The notes under the pieces were generated by a model, which saw only the letters and a program-made list of their open reading frames with translations, did not search any database and was not told the DNA's origin. 64,000 bases of DNA from Rhipicephalus microplus. Taxonomy: Eukaryota; Arthropoda; Arachnida; Ixodida; Ixodidae. How positions within the stretch are numbered: position 1 is the first letter of the stretch; each line of letters begins with the position of its first letter. The position numbers and the translations under genes were made by a program. The stretch lies in contig NC_134710.1 in the NCBI RefSeq assembly GCF_043290135.1, forward strand, positions 317,201,616 through 317,265,615. The letters run 5' to 3'. Of the stretch, positions 35,421 to 47,499 are shown one piece after another.

Positions 35421-36660
35421 TAAGAGGGGTGACGAACAATAGTCAACGCAGGGTTGCAGTCGGCGTATTGTGCGCACCCCGCAAGTGTTCTTTGACTCCG
35501 ACTATCCTTACATAACCTATGTACCGTCACGACGGGGCTCCTGTCTACGTCAAACCACAGAAAATGCATATCGATTGCAGCTGAATATTCAGATGGGCAC
35601 GCACTTTTCCTTTAAAACCAAATTAAAATATCTAATATGCAACGCTCGTAACTAATAATCGGTCAGAAGTGCCTTCACACGCAGAACATTGAAGTAACAC
35701 AAGCATCGTGAGTTTCCCGAATCGGTGTCAGGGGTCTTTCAGCTATACAGTCCCAAGAGAATAATGGTGGCGCCCAGAAAGCCTTCGATGACAAGGTGCA
35801 TAGCTACGCGGCAGGCTGAGAGATCTAACAGAATGTTCTTGCTGGAACACCGTTTACAGAAAACTAGAAGCTAAAGAAGCTAAAATTAACGCTACTGCAG
35901 CCACCGACGTCGTCCAGTGACATGCCACGGCAGTAAAATTTCTATGGAAGTGAAATGCTAATGGCATTTGTCCTTAGATTTAGGCACACGTAAAAGAACA
36001 CCAAATGGTCGAAATTCCCGGAGTCTCATCTGCGCCGTTTTTTTCAAACAAAATGTGGCTTTTTGTCGTAAAACTTCTAGAGTTACTATTATTCAACAAC
36101 ATGAAGGACATGGAGAACATTAACTGGAAAAGGCCCTTCACCAGGTCACGTAACGAATTTTAGTTAGACACTGGAAGTTGTTGCGTACGCAATGACGAGC
36201 ATTCTACAACAAGAATTTTTCACATTGGTTTATTACGAGTGAAGAAAACTAATATCTTGAAGTGGTACGAAACCATGTCGCGATGGAGCGAGCTTGCGAC
36301 TCTTTCTCCTCGCCCCGTGCAGCCTTCGCCAGTCGAATCCATTCCTTGCTCTCTCCTGCATCGGAGCCAAAAGATCACATGACGAAAACTCATCAACACG
36401 TCATGCGCACATGCGACGCAGTGTCACATGCACGTGACGTGCCAGAAAGAGCTCGGGCCCCCGAGCCCGCGAGCGGCGTTGTGTCGGTGTTCTGTGCACT
36501 TTGTCTCTTGACAAGTATGCCGATTGCGCTGTCGCCGACCACTTGGTTTACAGCCTATTACTGGGCAATCTAGTACTGGGCAATCTAGTACTGGGCATTG
36601 GTACGGCACGAGACTAGAGCTATCATGAGCCAGTGCCGCATAAACGTTTAGTTACACGCG
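35421..36660. other. Gene-free stretch with a SINE fragment
   Basis: At 35963-36048 the body of a SINE is recognisable (GGCACACGTAAAAGAACACC, GGTCGAAATTCCCGGAG, then CTGCGCCGTT). At 36555-36602 a 15-bp unit TACTGGGCAATCTAG occurs about three times in tandem. No genes recognised. Confidence 0.5.
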
Positions 36661-36662
36661 GG

Positions 36663-37040
36663 AGGACGAATGAATCAAATGTCTACTGGAATGCAGTAGA
36701 AAATTAGTTAACTTGCCAGGGCTGATGCCTGAACGAAGCGTATAGTATACAATGACTACTGAAATGCGGTAGAAAATTAGTTTCGTTGCCAGGGCTGGTG
36801 TCCTAACGAAGCGTAAAGAAGCTAATGGCTACTGGAATGTGGTAGAACATTAGTTCAGTTGCCAAGGCTCGTGTCTGCACGAAGCGTATAGAAGCTAATG
36901 GCTACTGGAATGTCGCAGAAAATTAGTTTCGTTGCCAAGGCTGGTGTCTGCACGAAGCGTATAGAATCTAATGACTACTAGAATGTGGTAAAAAATTAGT
37001 TTCGTTGCCAGGAATGGTGTCTGCACGAAACGTGTAGGCC
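36663..37040. repeat. Five-copy 73-bp tandem repeat
   Basis: The motif CTACTGGAATG recurs at 36683, 36756, 36829, 36902 and 36975, a period of exactly 73 bp. Each unit contains GAAAATTAGTTTCGTTGCCA, GGCTGGTGTCTGCACGAAGC and GTATAGAAGCTAATG. Units differ by a few substitutions but have no length changes. The array ends near CACGAAACGTGTAGG. Confidence 0.95.
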
Positions 37041-39682
37041 ACGAGAACAAAAACGCACGCGAAAGGGACGCAAGTTAGTGCTACATGTCTCGGTGAATAT
37101 GAGTAGATATTTAAAAAAAGCCAGCTCACACACTCCTTTTATCCGTTTTGTTATTTATGTCAAGTCTCATCAATGTATTCAAGCAACAAACCATGCGATC
37201 TACAAATCTATCATGGGTAATTCTCACAGTGTCACGTGTTACTGTGAGTGATGTCAGTGCACCGATGCCTACGTACAGGCGCGACGTCACAGCAGAGACT
37301 AGTTTGTAGTGCCATTCATTGCCGCATGTGACCCCCTCCATCTAGCCGCACGCGCAAGACGAAGGGCAAGCGCGCCGTTCAATCTGAAATTTGACCTCTT
37401 TCCACGACGTTCAACGTTTCAAAATTTGCCAGGCGTGATCATGACCATTCAGTGTACACGTTACGCTAGTCAACTCAACATCTCAATATTGTCTGGTCGA
37501 GGGAGGGGGAAGGGGTTGGCTTTTAAGGAAACACTCATTGTGTACAATCTGCAAAATCAAGCCAAACATACATTTCACTCCTAAGAAGTATAGGTTTAGA
37601 AGAGTTAAACCTTGGGTATTATCGTTTAATTACAGACCCTGTGACTCATGGAAATTGCGTTAGAATAGTTCGTTAAAAATTAATGCCAATCTTGAAGCGG
37701 CAGATATAATTTGTGGAGATCTCAATAAAAGATAAAAATTTCTCATGAGTAGCAGTATGTCACTTGGATTCTTTCAACGGCACTCGGAATCAAAAATGGA
37801 GGCTGAAAGTTGCCCGTGTAGAGGCCGATGTTAAATACAGGCAGTTAGAGGCAGAAATTCTAGAATTAGGCATTCATGGACATTACAGAAACCGCTGTAA
37901 AACCTTCATTATCATCAAATCCATGCTAACATACTGTAGAAGCCACATATTGAGGCAAGAAACAAAATAGAATTGCCTAGAATCCCCTCACTACTTATGC
38001 TATATATAATATACGGTGACAGTACCTTTGGTCCCCATTGATTAATTGGTTTTTCTATTCCGCTTTATCGTTTGGTTACGAGTAGTAAAACCAAAAAAAT
38101 GTCCCTTTCATTACATAGGTTTATGTGAGCATTGGCAGCGTAAGTAAATGCGGTATTGATAGCCTAATGTACTCCTAATTAGTCTTATGTCAACGTCCTG
38201 CCTTTCTTGTATTTCTTAACTCTCTCATCCTCGTATCACGCACTGGTACTTTATTTAAAGCTTGATTTTTAAGTTCCCTTAATCTTAGCTGTCGCAGCTA
38301 CGCAAATGAAGAGTAACTACCATGCTAAACAGTAATTCACTATTAATTTGCGTTGTTTATCGAGTGTAGGTATCTGTGCTTTATAATTTTGTTTTTCACG
38401 CATTTATGAAAACACATAGAATCCGAGCATTACTGTACAGTTAGCAGGACAGACTGCTGCACTTTTCAGTATTTCACTAAAAAATGCTGATTTGGTGGAA
38501 ACCGAAACAAGTCACAGTTTCACTTGCAAGGACGAAGCAATGCATGCGTTAGCAAAAACTTGGAATCTCACGCTGAAAACGCAAGCAGATTGGAACGTGC
38601 AGCGCGATGCCCACGCACAAATGACGCATGAAAACAACACAAACAGGACGAGAGCTAACTAGCAACGTTTACAGTTCGACAATTTACGTGCTGCCTAAAC
38701 AAAAACGTTGCCCAAAACGTAATCACAGGTACAGAAATGAGTGTGAACTAACTGTCCCAGTTTTTAATTCACAGTATTCGAAAAGCATGCTCTTTTCGCA
38801 AAAGGGGCCTGTCCAGCGAGCGAAGTGATCTTTGTGCGCCCGGAAACTAAACGCAATGTTCTGATCAAAGCTCAAGGCGTAGGTTTTTTCCCCAACACAT
38901 AATAAATGCGCAGATAAGGCCACCTCCCTCCGTGGAGCCAAGCGAGCATGGTACATGAGCACGCATCGCGGTGAGCTGGGCCATAGAGAAAGAAAAAGTT
39001 AAGAGCGGACAGTCAGCGAAATCTGGCTTCACGAAGTACGTCACGACTGGGTAACAAACGAGTGCTCTCACCAAACGCCAGAAATTGCAAGTGCGAAAAA
39101 CAAAAAAAAGTTTTCATTTATTAAAATGTTTTTTACAAAATAATATTAGTACACCTGTATTTTGTACGTTCTTTATACATAAAACAATTTATTTAACGCA
39201 GCTTACGTGGTTATTTGTGTAAAGTCGCACTGCCATAAGCAGTATCTACGATTCGCGCCGATTCGACTACCCGCCATACAGCATGCGACAAGCATACAGC
39301 ATCCATGACAGCGGAAAGGTTTCGTCGACGTCGGCTGCTTCGGTTTTTCCTTTCCGCGACAGCAGGTGAGGCACGTTTTCAAGCGAAGCTTGTTTAATGA
39401 CAAGTTGTTGGGCTAGGTGGGTCATTGCTTCAGGAAAAGGTTAAAACTGCACGTATAAGACACAATGTAAGAAACATAAACACGCCCGCATACGTTGCAC
39501 CTCGTGTGGGGTGTGTTTCTATGTTTCTCAAGTGGTGTCTTATTCACGGAGTTTTAACCTTTTTCTGAAGCTTGTGACGACAGTTGGGTAAGCTAAAAAG
39601 TTTGCGGCTGTACGTGGTGGTAAGAAGTGAACATTGTGCTACACAATAAAACATTTTACACTCAAAAGGGTGTAAAAGGGTG
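37041..39682. other. Gene-free stretch left of the palindrome
   Basis: AT-rich sequence with short chance frames only, and no element recognised. Confidence 0.4.
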
Positions 39683-39871
39683 CTTTTACGGGAAAGCACC
39701 CTTTGCAACATCATTTAACACCCATAAATGGTCGATTAAAAAAGCACCCATTTGTTTGGGTGCTTGCCTCGATAGCACACTAAAATAGGCTCTAAGGGTG
39801 CTTTTGTGCCTGAGAAGGGTGTGGGTGACGATTCATCAGATGTAATATGCAGCAAAAGAAGAACACATAAT

Positions 39872-40110
39872 TATAAAATTTGGGATTTTACGTCTCAAAA
39901 ACCTCGATATGATTATGAGGGTCGTCTTAGTGGAAAGCTCCACAGATTTTGACTCTTTGGTGTTGTTTAATGAGCGCTGATATTGCACAGTGCACAGGCT
40001 TCTAGCCTTTTCGCCTCAGTCTTAATGTGACTGCCACGGCCGGAATCGAACCCGGGACCTTCGGATTGGCGGCCGAGCAACGTACCTACTGCACGAATAT
40101 GTGGACCTTG
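39872..40110 (-). repeat. tRNA-derived SINE (second subfamily), left arm
   Basis: The reverse complement has a head near GTAGGTACGTTGCTCGGCCG and a clear B box (GGTCCCGGGTTCGATTCC). The body contains GCCTGTGCACTGTGC and ends in CGTAAAATCCCAAATTTTAT. Its right-arm twin is split by the LTR-B retrotransposon at 58312-62679. Confidence 0.85.
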
Positions 40111-40265
40111 CGTTAAATGACGGCCTAATTGACTTGGAATGTGTGAAGGTGCTCTCCGAATACAGCAGAATGCCAGCAGAAGCAAATCGCATTTCATCTA
40201 TAATAACAATTAACTGCAATCCATGTTACGAAAGCTTTCCTTAGCGTTGGTTATAAGCTACATGT

Positions 40266-40580
40266 TTGCTATGGATTATATACACACATAATGTTCGCCC
40301 GAGTATGGGTGTGTGTGCGCGAGCCTACGCATGTGTTCGTGTGGAAGCGCGATTGTGTGTACACCCGTGCATGTGCGCGTGCGCGTGTATGTGCGAGTCC
40401 GTGCTTGTGTTAAGCGTGCCTGTGCACATGTGTACGCCCATGCATGCGTGCGTTTACAGTCGCGTGTGTGTGTGGCCGCATGTGTGTATACGTGTATGTG
40501 TGTGCGCCTGTGAATAAGTATGCGTGTGTATCAGCCCGTGCGCTCTCAAATTTCATGTGTGTGTGTGCGCGGGGGGGGGG
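40266..40580. repeat. TG-rich low-complexity tract, left arm
   Basis: An alternating GT-rich stretch with frequent interruptions and a G-run near 40570. It pairs with the pure CA tract at 57772-58057 in the right arm. The apparent Cys/Val/Arg-rich open frames here are artefacts of the repeat. Confidence 0.85.
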
Positions 40581-41114
40581 GGCACTGCTTTTTAGTGTTT
40601 AAGGTCCCACACCTGTTCAGACTGGGAGTCTATATGGGAGGTGGCTTAAGGAATGGCGGTGGTCAACGCACTGTACACGGACTATTCAGTACATGGAAAA
40701 CAGCTGCACATTCTCGTACCTCATCATTGCTTACGAACTTGCTGTGGTAGCTGATTAGGTATGCTGAGGCGCTTCTACGCTCGAAAACGTGGGTTATGAC
40801 CGATTCACACGGAAAGCTGTGACTGCACTTATGCACAACCATCGTTTATATAAACAACATTTAACAAGAACATGCCCTGCCTTTGCTACAGGTGCTTGGC
40901 TAGCTCATTGGGCAACCATATGGAATTATGTGCTGATCATGTGGTCAGCGAAAAGTTTGTTATAACAACCTCGGCACGTTTCGTAGTGCGTGACAAGCCT
41001 TCTAAACATCCTCGACTGTGGATTAATTTGTTCCAGCTTCGACTACGCATTCAGTGTTTGCGGCACCATATGCGGAATTGCCAGACACGGACAATGCAAA
41101 AAAAATTGCCCGCA

Positions 41115-41790
41115 GCTTCCCTCGGGGGAACACTGAGGAGGATGCGGACCATATAATTGGTTAACGGGGTGTTAAAGTGCGACTTACTTGGGTCGATGGC
41201 TAAATTGGTTAACGCGGTTGTGAAATGGGGTGTTAAATTGCGACTTACTTGGGGCGATGGCTAAATTGGTTAACGTGGTTGTAGGAGGGGGTGTTAAATG
41301 AGTGAACACGTACACACGTATGCGAAAGGGCGGTGCTGGTCGAAGGGACGTCGATCATTGTGTTTGTGGATTCGTTGGAATTCATTTCACCGCGACCTTG
41401 GACGTCGACGCGCCGTACAAACCAACCGACGAGCGGCAACTGAGCGAGCGAGCGCCGACCTTGAGTATATATACAGCACGACGGCGCATGCACTGTCAGC
41501 TGTTGAATGTTCTCGAAGCGCGACGCCACATGCGCGTCCACTGCAGAATCAGGAGAATTGTAGATGTCGAACGCGGTGTGTAGAGGAGGAAGGGTGCACA
41601 GATGGTGGAGGAGTGAAGCGCGCGCGGTGTGTAGAGGAGGAAGGGATGCACAGATGGTGGAAGAGTGGGCGACGGCGCGACGGCGCATGCGCGCGCGTCA
41701 CCTGTCGAATGTTTGAGAAGCGGTGCGGACGGCGCGGACGGCGCGGATGGCGCACTACAAGGCGCGAGTATAAGATGCTCCGCATCTAAA
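41115..41790. repeat. Left-arm-only insertion with a 61-bp tandem repeat
   Basis: The right arm passes directly from the counterpart of 41110 to that of 41793, so this roughly 0.68-kb segment is an insertion in the left arm or a loss in the right. It opens with about 2.3 copies of a 61-bp unit (ACTTACTTGGG at 41182 and 41243, with AAATTGGTTAACG in each). It continues with GC-rich sequence containing repeated GTGTAGAGGAGGAAGG segments and ends GTATAAGATGCTCCGCATCT. No coding content is convincing. Confidence 0.6.
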
Positions 41791-42338
41791 AGAAATTCCT
41801 CTGAAAAAAAGGTGTAGCGATGCTCTCCCGCTAATGCCACCGAGGACAAAATAATTATTGTTTCTGGCCATTCCAGGGTGCACTTTGTTTTCCGCCAGTT
41901 TTGCTTCACTATTTTTCGCCCACTGCAGTCGCATTCCGTGAAAATACTTAAAGAACCCGAGGCTGGGAAATGACCTGCGCCGCTGTGCGGCTGGGTGGAA
42001 TAAGTGTTGCCATTTACAAGGAGTCATTCTTGAAGCGCAATTGGATTGTCTTCCGTGTCAAACCGCCGCCCGCCGTATGCGTCATAGCGTTTGCCTTTCG
42101 GCGCCCTCTTGGCGGGTTTCCCTCTCCCCCCCGCCCTGCTCACCCGGGCCAGCGTTGCCCCCCCCCTCAACGGTGGTGTAGATAAGCGAATAGTTGCGTC
42201 ACCGATTACCTGCGTCGACAGCTGCGGCGCCGCCGCCAGTGCCTCTTCCTTCTCTCTCTCAATGTTGCTCTCTCTGTCTCATCTGTATTTCAAATGCGTT
42301 GCGTTGGTCTGGGGTCTAGGTCGCTGTGTGAGTTCTAG

Positions 42339-44520
42339 CGAACAGGCGCATCTTCAATGGTGGTCATGCATGACACCGTGTTCGAAGTGACGCTCGGATT
42401 AAGGAATATTTATGGAGCGGCGTACACAGACAACGTGGGCCTGTTAATGGTGAGTGTACTGTTTTCGTAGGTAGCAATCATGCAGCGTTAGCTGGGTGCC
42501 TGCAGCAGCTCTGCCGAAGTAGGCTGCCAGCCATTTACAACAGCATGCGTTCGCGGGCCTGTTGCAGATGCCCCATTAAACGTGTCACTTAACGAGTTCA
42601 CACTGCTATGCGCGATGTTGTGTAAGTGCCTGCATCCCTCATACATTGAGTGATGTGATCACTTAACAAGGGCACGATTAGTTGCTGATCGCACATTGTC
42701 TCTACACTGCTCAAAGTGATTGATATTGTTTCAAGATGCGCTTTAGTCTACATCGTAATAACATTTCTACGAATACTCAAATGTGCAACGTGCTTCTGTA
42801 TGTGTAAGCGTAAAAAAAGAAAGAAAAAGAAAAATTTATGTACAGAGACGCACTGTACAAAATGGCTCTTTTTTTGCTTAAAGACGGTATAGTTGGAGGT
42901 CCTGATATGCCGCGATGCTCCCAGCACGTGCACCTCGGTCTTTTCAGCTGTTTAGGACAAGTGTCACCAGCAACAGGGAAAGATCTAGCAGACTTCCAAA
43001 GACGCGTTGTTGTGGCCATCGCCGTGCGTTGTTTTCCTTCGTTTGTGTTTGCTGTTTCGTGCTTTGCTTTCATCTACGATAACGTTCGGCGTTATAATCG
43101 AGAGAGTATACGTGACTGTAGGAGCTATGTGCGGTAGCTCTAGCATAAGCCATGGCTGATGCAACGTAGACGGCGTCCACGCGCGTTGGTGTCGTTCGAG
43201 CACTCGTACTTGCTTGATTGTGTTCAACTGAGTTTTAGGTACGGGTTACGTTTGTAAATCCCTTGGTCAATAATCGCTAATAGCGTGCCCCTGATTGCCA
43301 TCAGAGGATGGGCTTGGTTGTCGAAATATGCCAGACGCTTTTTCTGAAAGCAAGCTTTGAAGAACTTTTTTAAAAAAGAAATACTTTCATGCGTGCTAGG
43401 CAGTGCCTATTGCAGGCCCGCAACTTTTTAACGACTGGACGAGCTGGACAATGAATAAAGATGATTGAGTTATAGATGACGAATTTCTGTGCTAGATTAG
43501 GTGCACAAAATACGTGTTCGCAGCCCTACGTCTAGAAAGCAGGCGAATAGGAAGCACAGCGTCAAATTTGGATTAGATGCCATAGACGGAGCTTTTTGTG
43601 AGGGTAGAAAGAACAAGGAAATTGTTCATTTTTGAGGCAATAATAGAATCGCACTGATTGCTGAATTGTCACAATTCCTCAAATTGTTAGAGGCGTGATT
43701 AAAGTCAGTAAATCTTTCACTTTTTTTGCAGACCTCTTCGCTAGTTCCACGCCCAAGATCATTTGTTCTCATGTGAAAGAGAAAGCAGAGATGCCTTCAC
43801 TGTTTGTGCATGAAGAGGTAAGTTTTTTGTGCGTTTTGATTAATGCTACAAGTTCTGAATGTTGTACTTTAAGAATTGTTTTTTCCACTGGCTCATTACC
43901 CTATAAGAAACTTGATTCTTAGGTGAGTTCAGGATTTCGTAAGTGCCATTTTTGAGTGGTAGTCTTACACTTCACCTCAATTCGGGAATGAGTTGTATGC
44001 TGGAAAACTATCTTATCTTTATCATACGAAACTATTGGATTGTATGGGTTGTATGCTTCGAGTTTAGTGTAATTTCAATTACACGCCATTTCAAAGGATA
44101 TACACTACACATTCTTCATATATGGTGCTGCCGGAACAGCACGAAAATCATTTTATGAGAACACATATTTGCTCTTATTACAGGACGAGAGGGTGCCGCT
44201 GACGCCCTGCGTAGTCTACCTCGACAACAGCCTAGAGCAAGCCTAGTTCCTGAACCTCCACGTGGATGACCGAAAAATCTTCCGTGTCAGTAATGACGAA
44301 GAAGGAGTATCAGCACTGATGAGTTGATTTTTTTAATTTTCAGCATTGTCTACAGCCGCACGGCCTTTAACAACCACCGTGATAGAGCGGCTTTTTCTCG
44401 GCGTGAGTTTGGAGTTTATCAAGGAAGTTGTTCAGGCAGTACGGCGCTGAAAATTTTAGTGTCACAATGCCTGAACAACTCTTTCTGGTGTGGTCATGGT
44501 AGATGAATAAATATTGTTAT
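42339..44520 (+). pseudogene. Unidentified spliced gene, left-arm copy
   Basis: Three exon-like blocks are inferred. Exon B (42339-42592, after an AG) encodes MVVMHDTVFEVTLGLRN, then, after a 1-bp deletion relative to the right arm, CTVFVGSNHAALAG and SRACCRCPIKRVT. Exon C (43732-43817, acceptor CTTTTTTTGCAG, donor GTAAGT) encodes LFASSTPKIICSHVKEK and MPSLFVHEE. Exon D (from 44184, acceptor TTATTACAG) encodes DERVPLTPCVVYLDNSLEQA, then a TAG at 44244-44246. The frame stays readable beyond it (LNLHVDDRKIFRVSNDEEG), and a shifted VIERLFLGVSLEFIKEVVQ runs to a TGA near 44450. An AATAAA lies at 44506. Phases of C and D agree. Upstream, at 41841-41968, a frame ending VHFVFRQFCFTIFRPLQ is also shared with the right arm. 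I do not recognise the family. It is probably decayed. It runs toward the palindrome centre. Confidence 0.5.
44427..44479 (+). other. Hairpin upstream of poly(A) signal, left arm
   Basis: GTTGTTCAGGCA at 44427-44438 is the exact reverse complement of TGCCTGAACAAC at 44468-44479, giving a 12-bp stem and 29-nt loop. It overlaps the likely end of the unknown gene and precedes AATAAA at 44506. It is retained in the right arm at 48906-48958. Confidence 0.6.
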
Positions 44521-45169
44521 TTGTGTAAGTTAATTTGCTTAAATATAGCTGGAACATTCCATGCCAAACATTCCAGCCACTTTGGCGACCATCTGAAATG
44601 TATTTGAAAAAAAATGTGCTGAATTACTGCTATGAAAACAGTGAACTGCTAGAATATTTCAACGAGAAAAAAAGTTTTGTTCATGTGGCTTGCTTCGAAA
44701 CTTCCTGACATAATGCCGTCTGGGTGGTGTTTGTGGATAATTTCATTTTAAAACTACCGCATATTTTTCTAAAGCAAATTCGGTCTACATGTTAAGTAAA
44801 TGTGCTTGTGGAAGGTATTTGAAGCTCAATAATATTAGTGCAATTTTTTTGCCGCATTCGTTTCCAGGAATAAAAAATGTGTTATGTTTGCATTTTTTTG
44901 CAACATTGCACTTTGTATGTATATCTGTGCAGTGAATACTTACTCTACAGAAAGTATGTTTTGAGGAAAAAATATCTTTAGACCTCTCAAGCTGCTGAAA
45001 TATACGAGAAAATATCAGGAATGTCACAAAATCGTGATTTTTGTCCATATTGAGATGCCATTTGCTTCATGTTGTGATACAATGAATACTCATCATTACA
45101 CCTAAATTGTAATAAAATAAAATTCTTTTTATAATAAAAATCTTACCACAAGGACAGCAAAGAATGCTG

Positions 45170-46088
45170 TCAACTGAATTTTATTGAAGGTGCTACGAGC
45201 GTTTTTATACTGAGCACAAGAAGAGGGCTAATCTGCACCAAGACGTGTGTGACTATGACAAAATATTTTAACCGAGAAAAGAATACTCTCTTTCGGAAAA
45301 GATGAGTGAAGGTGTACTGATGCATTGATTCTTGGCCTTCCTGATAAAAAGTTCTAAAGTCTCTTATTTTTTCTGCTTGCTTTTTTTTTAAAAACCATGT
45401 TTTATGAAACCTAGGACTGCACTTACATTCTTTACGGTGTCCGGCCATGAGACTACTATAGCCCTTCGTAACATTTAAAGCATGCTGTCTTGCTCGATCA
45501 TTGAAGCATTGCCCAGTTTGTCCTATGTTTATTTTTTCACATGTTAGCGGTATCTTATACACATTAGATTGGCATTCAGTAAACCTATTCTAGTGACGAA
45601 TGGTGCAAGATTGACTATTCCTGTTGCTGTAAGTACATGCACTTTTCAAAGCTTGCAAGGGTTGAAAAACAACAATATTATATCTGCTGGCTCTTTTCCT
45701 AAAATTGTGAGGCACCTTATGTACGTAGTACCTTGTAACATGCAAAGGTCATTGGTCATTCTGTTTTTCTTTTGGTCCTGTTTCCTTTCTCTTTACTTTC
45801 TGCAGGAGGGTTTCGCAAACGAGTGTGATGATGCTGTTGGGGTATTGGCTGGTGCTATCAGCCCAGGAGTGCTAAGAATGTTCTTTCTTTTAATAGTGGC
45901 CATTCATAACTAGTAAAAAGAGGAATTGACACCACATGTATTCAGGCCACCCTTCAGAAGTCATGTTAGCACAAGGGTGAGGTCAGGCTTAAAAACCAGA
46001 TTAAAAGACTAAACGATGCTGGATATCCCAACAGAATCATCACACCCGTTTGTGAAACCCTCCTGCAGAAAGTAAAGTTAAAGAAGAC
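45170..46088 (-). mobile_element. Penelope-like fragment, left arm
   Basis: The minus-strand frame 45170-45562 encodes MYKIPLTCEKINIGQTGQCF and DRARQHALNV, a GIY-YIG endonuclease core (here INIGQTGQ in the YIG position), then the Cys/His part GHRKECKCSPRFHKTWFLKK. The 3' end contains CTTCAATAAAATTCAGTTGA (minus strand). The flanking 45569-46088 continues the homologous pre-GIY region and an inverted piece of the same element. The GIY-YIG differs clearly from the fragment at 32612, so two Penelope families are present. Confidence 0.78.
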
Positions 46089-47288
46089 AGGACCAACAAA
46101 AAAACAGAATGACCGAAACCTTTGCATGTTATACCACATAACGTGTCTCACAATAAAAAAAATAGCGAGCAGATGTGATATTAACGTGTTGTTTTCCACT
46201 CCTTGCAAACTTTCAAAAGTGTGTGTACTAAACAGCAACAGAAATAGTCAATTTTGCACCATTCGTCACGAGAAAAAGTTTACTTAATGCCAATTTAATG
46301 TTTGTGGAAGTATTTTTTATCAGGAAGATCAATGATTAGTGCAACACTGCACGTTCCCTTATCCTTTCCGAGTGGGAGCATTCTTTTCTCAGTTAAGATT
46401 ATTTTGTAGTGGTCACACGTGTCAGCGCGCATGAGCACTGTTCTTGTACTCCGTATAAAGGCGCTCGTAGCACATTCATTAAATTCAGTTGATAATCGGT
46501 GCTCTTTCCTGTCCTTTCTGTCTCAGCCTGGAGTTGTCGCGCTGTGACTAGCACAAAACCACGATGAACCGACTCGCCCAAATTAAGCTCTTGTTACTTA
46601 ACACGTAGACCGAGTTTCATACAGAAAGAAGGAGCGGTGCTTTTAAAATAAAATTTTTCACATACAACACCTAGACGGCATTCAAGGAAGTTATGAAGGC
46701 AGCCACGTGACCAAATATTTTTCCTCTCCTAAATAATCCAGAAGTTAACTATTTTCAATGCAGCACGAGTTTTTCGAATACACTTGAGATGGTCGCCAAA
46801 ATGGCTGGGACATTTGGCATAAAATGACCCAGCTGTGTCATTAGCCATAATTACGCATTACCTCTTTTGTTTTTGTGTGTCGTGACTCAGTTTTGTGCTC
46901 GTTTTTAGCTTATTCTGTTTCTGATCATTGTATTGGTTTTTTAAGTATTTGGTAAAGTTATATGTGCGAAAACCTATATATGTTTGCATGTGCATCATTT
47001 CTCTTAACCAATTGTTATACAGCCAGGAATACAAACCAGTGTAATTGTATGTTTCAAAGAATTGTCAATAAAGTGAAACTGAAAAAATATAATAAACATT
47101 TGAGGTGTTGCGTGTGTAGTGTAGGTATACGTGAACATGTTATACATCTGGTGACAAAGTTGTGTGGCAGAAGAAAAGTTTATATGATTTATTTGCATAT
47201 TAAATAAATGCAATTTGCAAGGGCAGCAAGGTTCTATTAGTTCAGTCAAAAAGTGATCCTGTTTCAGTGACCTGTGATCAGTGAATCA
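46089..47288 (+). repeat. Central spacer with a third, partial copy of the arm's inner module
   Basis: 46076-46545 repeats the Penelope-like sequence of 47590-48240 in direct orientation: ACAGAATGACC, TTGTTTTCCAC, CCTTGCAAACTTT, AAAGTGTGTGTACT and TCTCAGTTAAGATTATTTTG. An internal deletion removes the GIY-YIG core. 46600-46855 then repeats 48598-48845 (ACACGTAGACCGAGTTTxAT..., GAAGGCAGCC, ATGGTCGCCAAAATGGCTGG, CCCAGCTGTxxTA). The spacer therefore holds a deleted sibling of the right-arm module. 46860-47288 has no recognised content. Confidence 0.75.
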
Positions 47289-47499
47289 GTGATCCTGTTT
47301 TCATTACCTTTACTTTCTGCGGGAGGGTTGTGCAAGCGGGTGTGATGATGCTGTTGGGATATCCAGCATCTTTTAGTCTTTTAATCTGCTTTTTAAGGCT
47401 GACCTCACGCTTGTGCTAACATGCCTTGTGAAGAGTGGACTGAATACATGGTGTCAATTCCTCTTTTTACTAATTTTCAATGCGCACTATTAAAAGGCA

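Larger units (their letters stand above)
39683..46088 (+). repeat. Left arm of a large imperfect palindrome
   Basis: This arm is the reverse complement of 47289-63052 once two insertions in the right arm are removed. Pairing landmarks are 39683-39840 with 62905-63052; the SINE 39872-40110 with 58235-58311 plus 62680-62870; 40600-41110 with 57190-57720; 41800-42600 with 50810-51512; 42600-44520 with 48865-50800; 44560-45170 with 48240-48840; and 45170-46088 with 47289-48240. In stretches compared by eye about nine bases in ten match, with many small indels, so the arms are old and not a recent assembly fold-back. A segment at about 41115-41790 is present only in this arm. Confidence 0.92.

Noticed and set aside
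40266..40580. Cys/Val/Arg-rich frames resembling a cysteine-rich peptide
   Set aside because: Product of a degenerate TG repeat; the pattern exists in several frames at once.
41298..41909. Overlapping frames of 130-160 codons on both strands
   Set aside because: They sit in a GC-rich left-arm-only insert, rich in repeated segments and absent from the other arm. No frame shows domain content.
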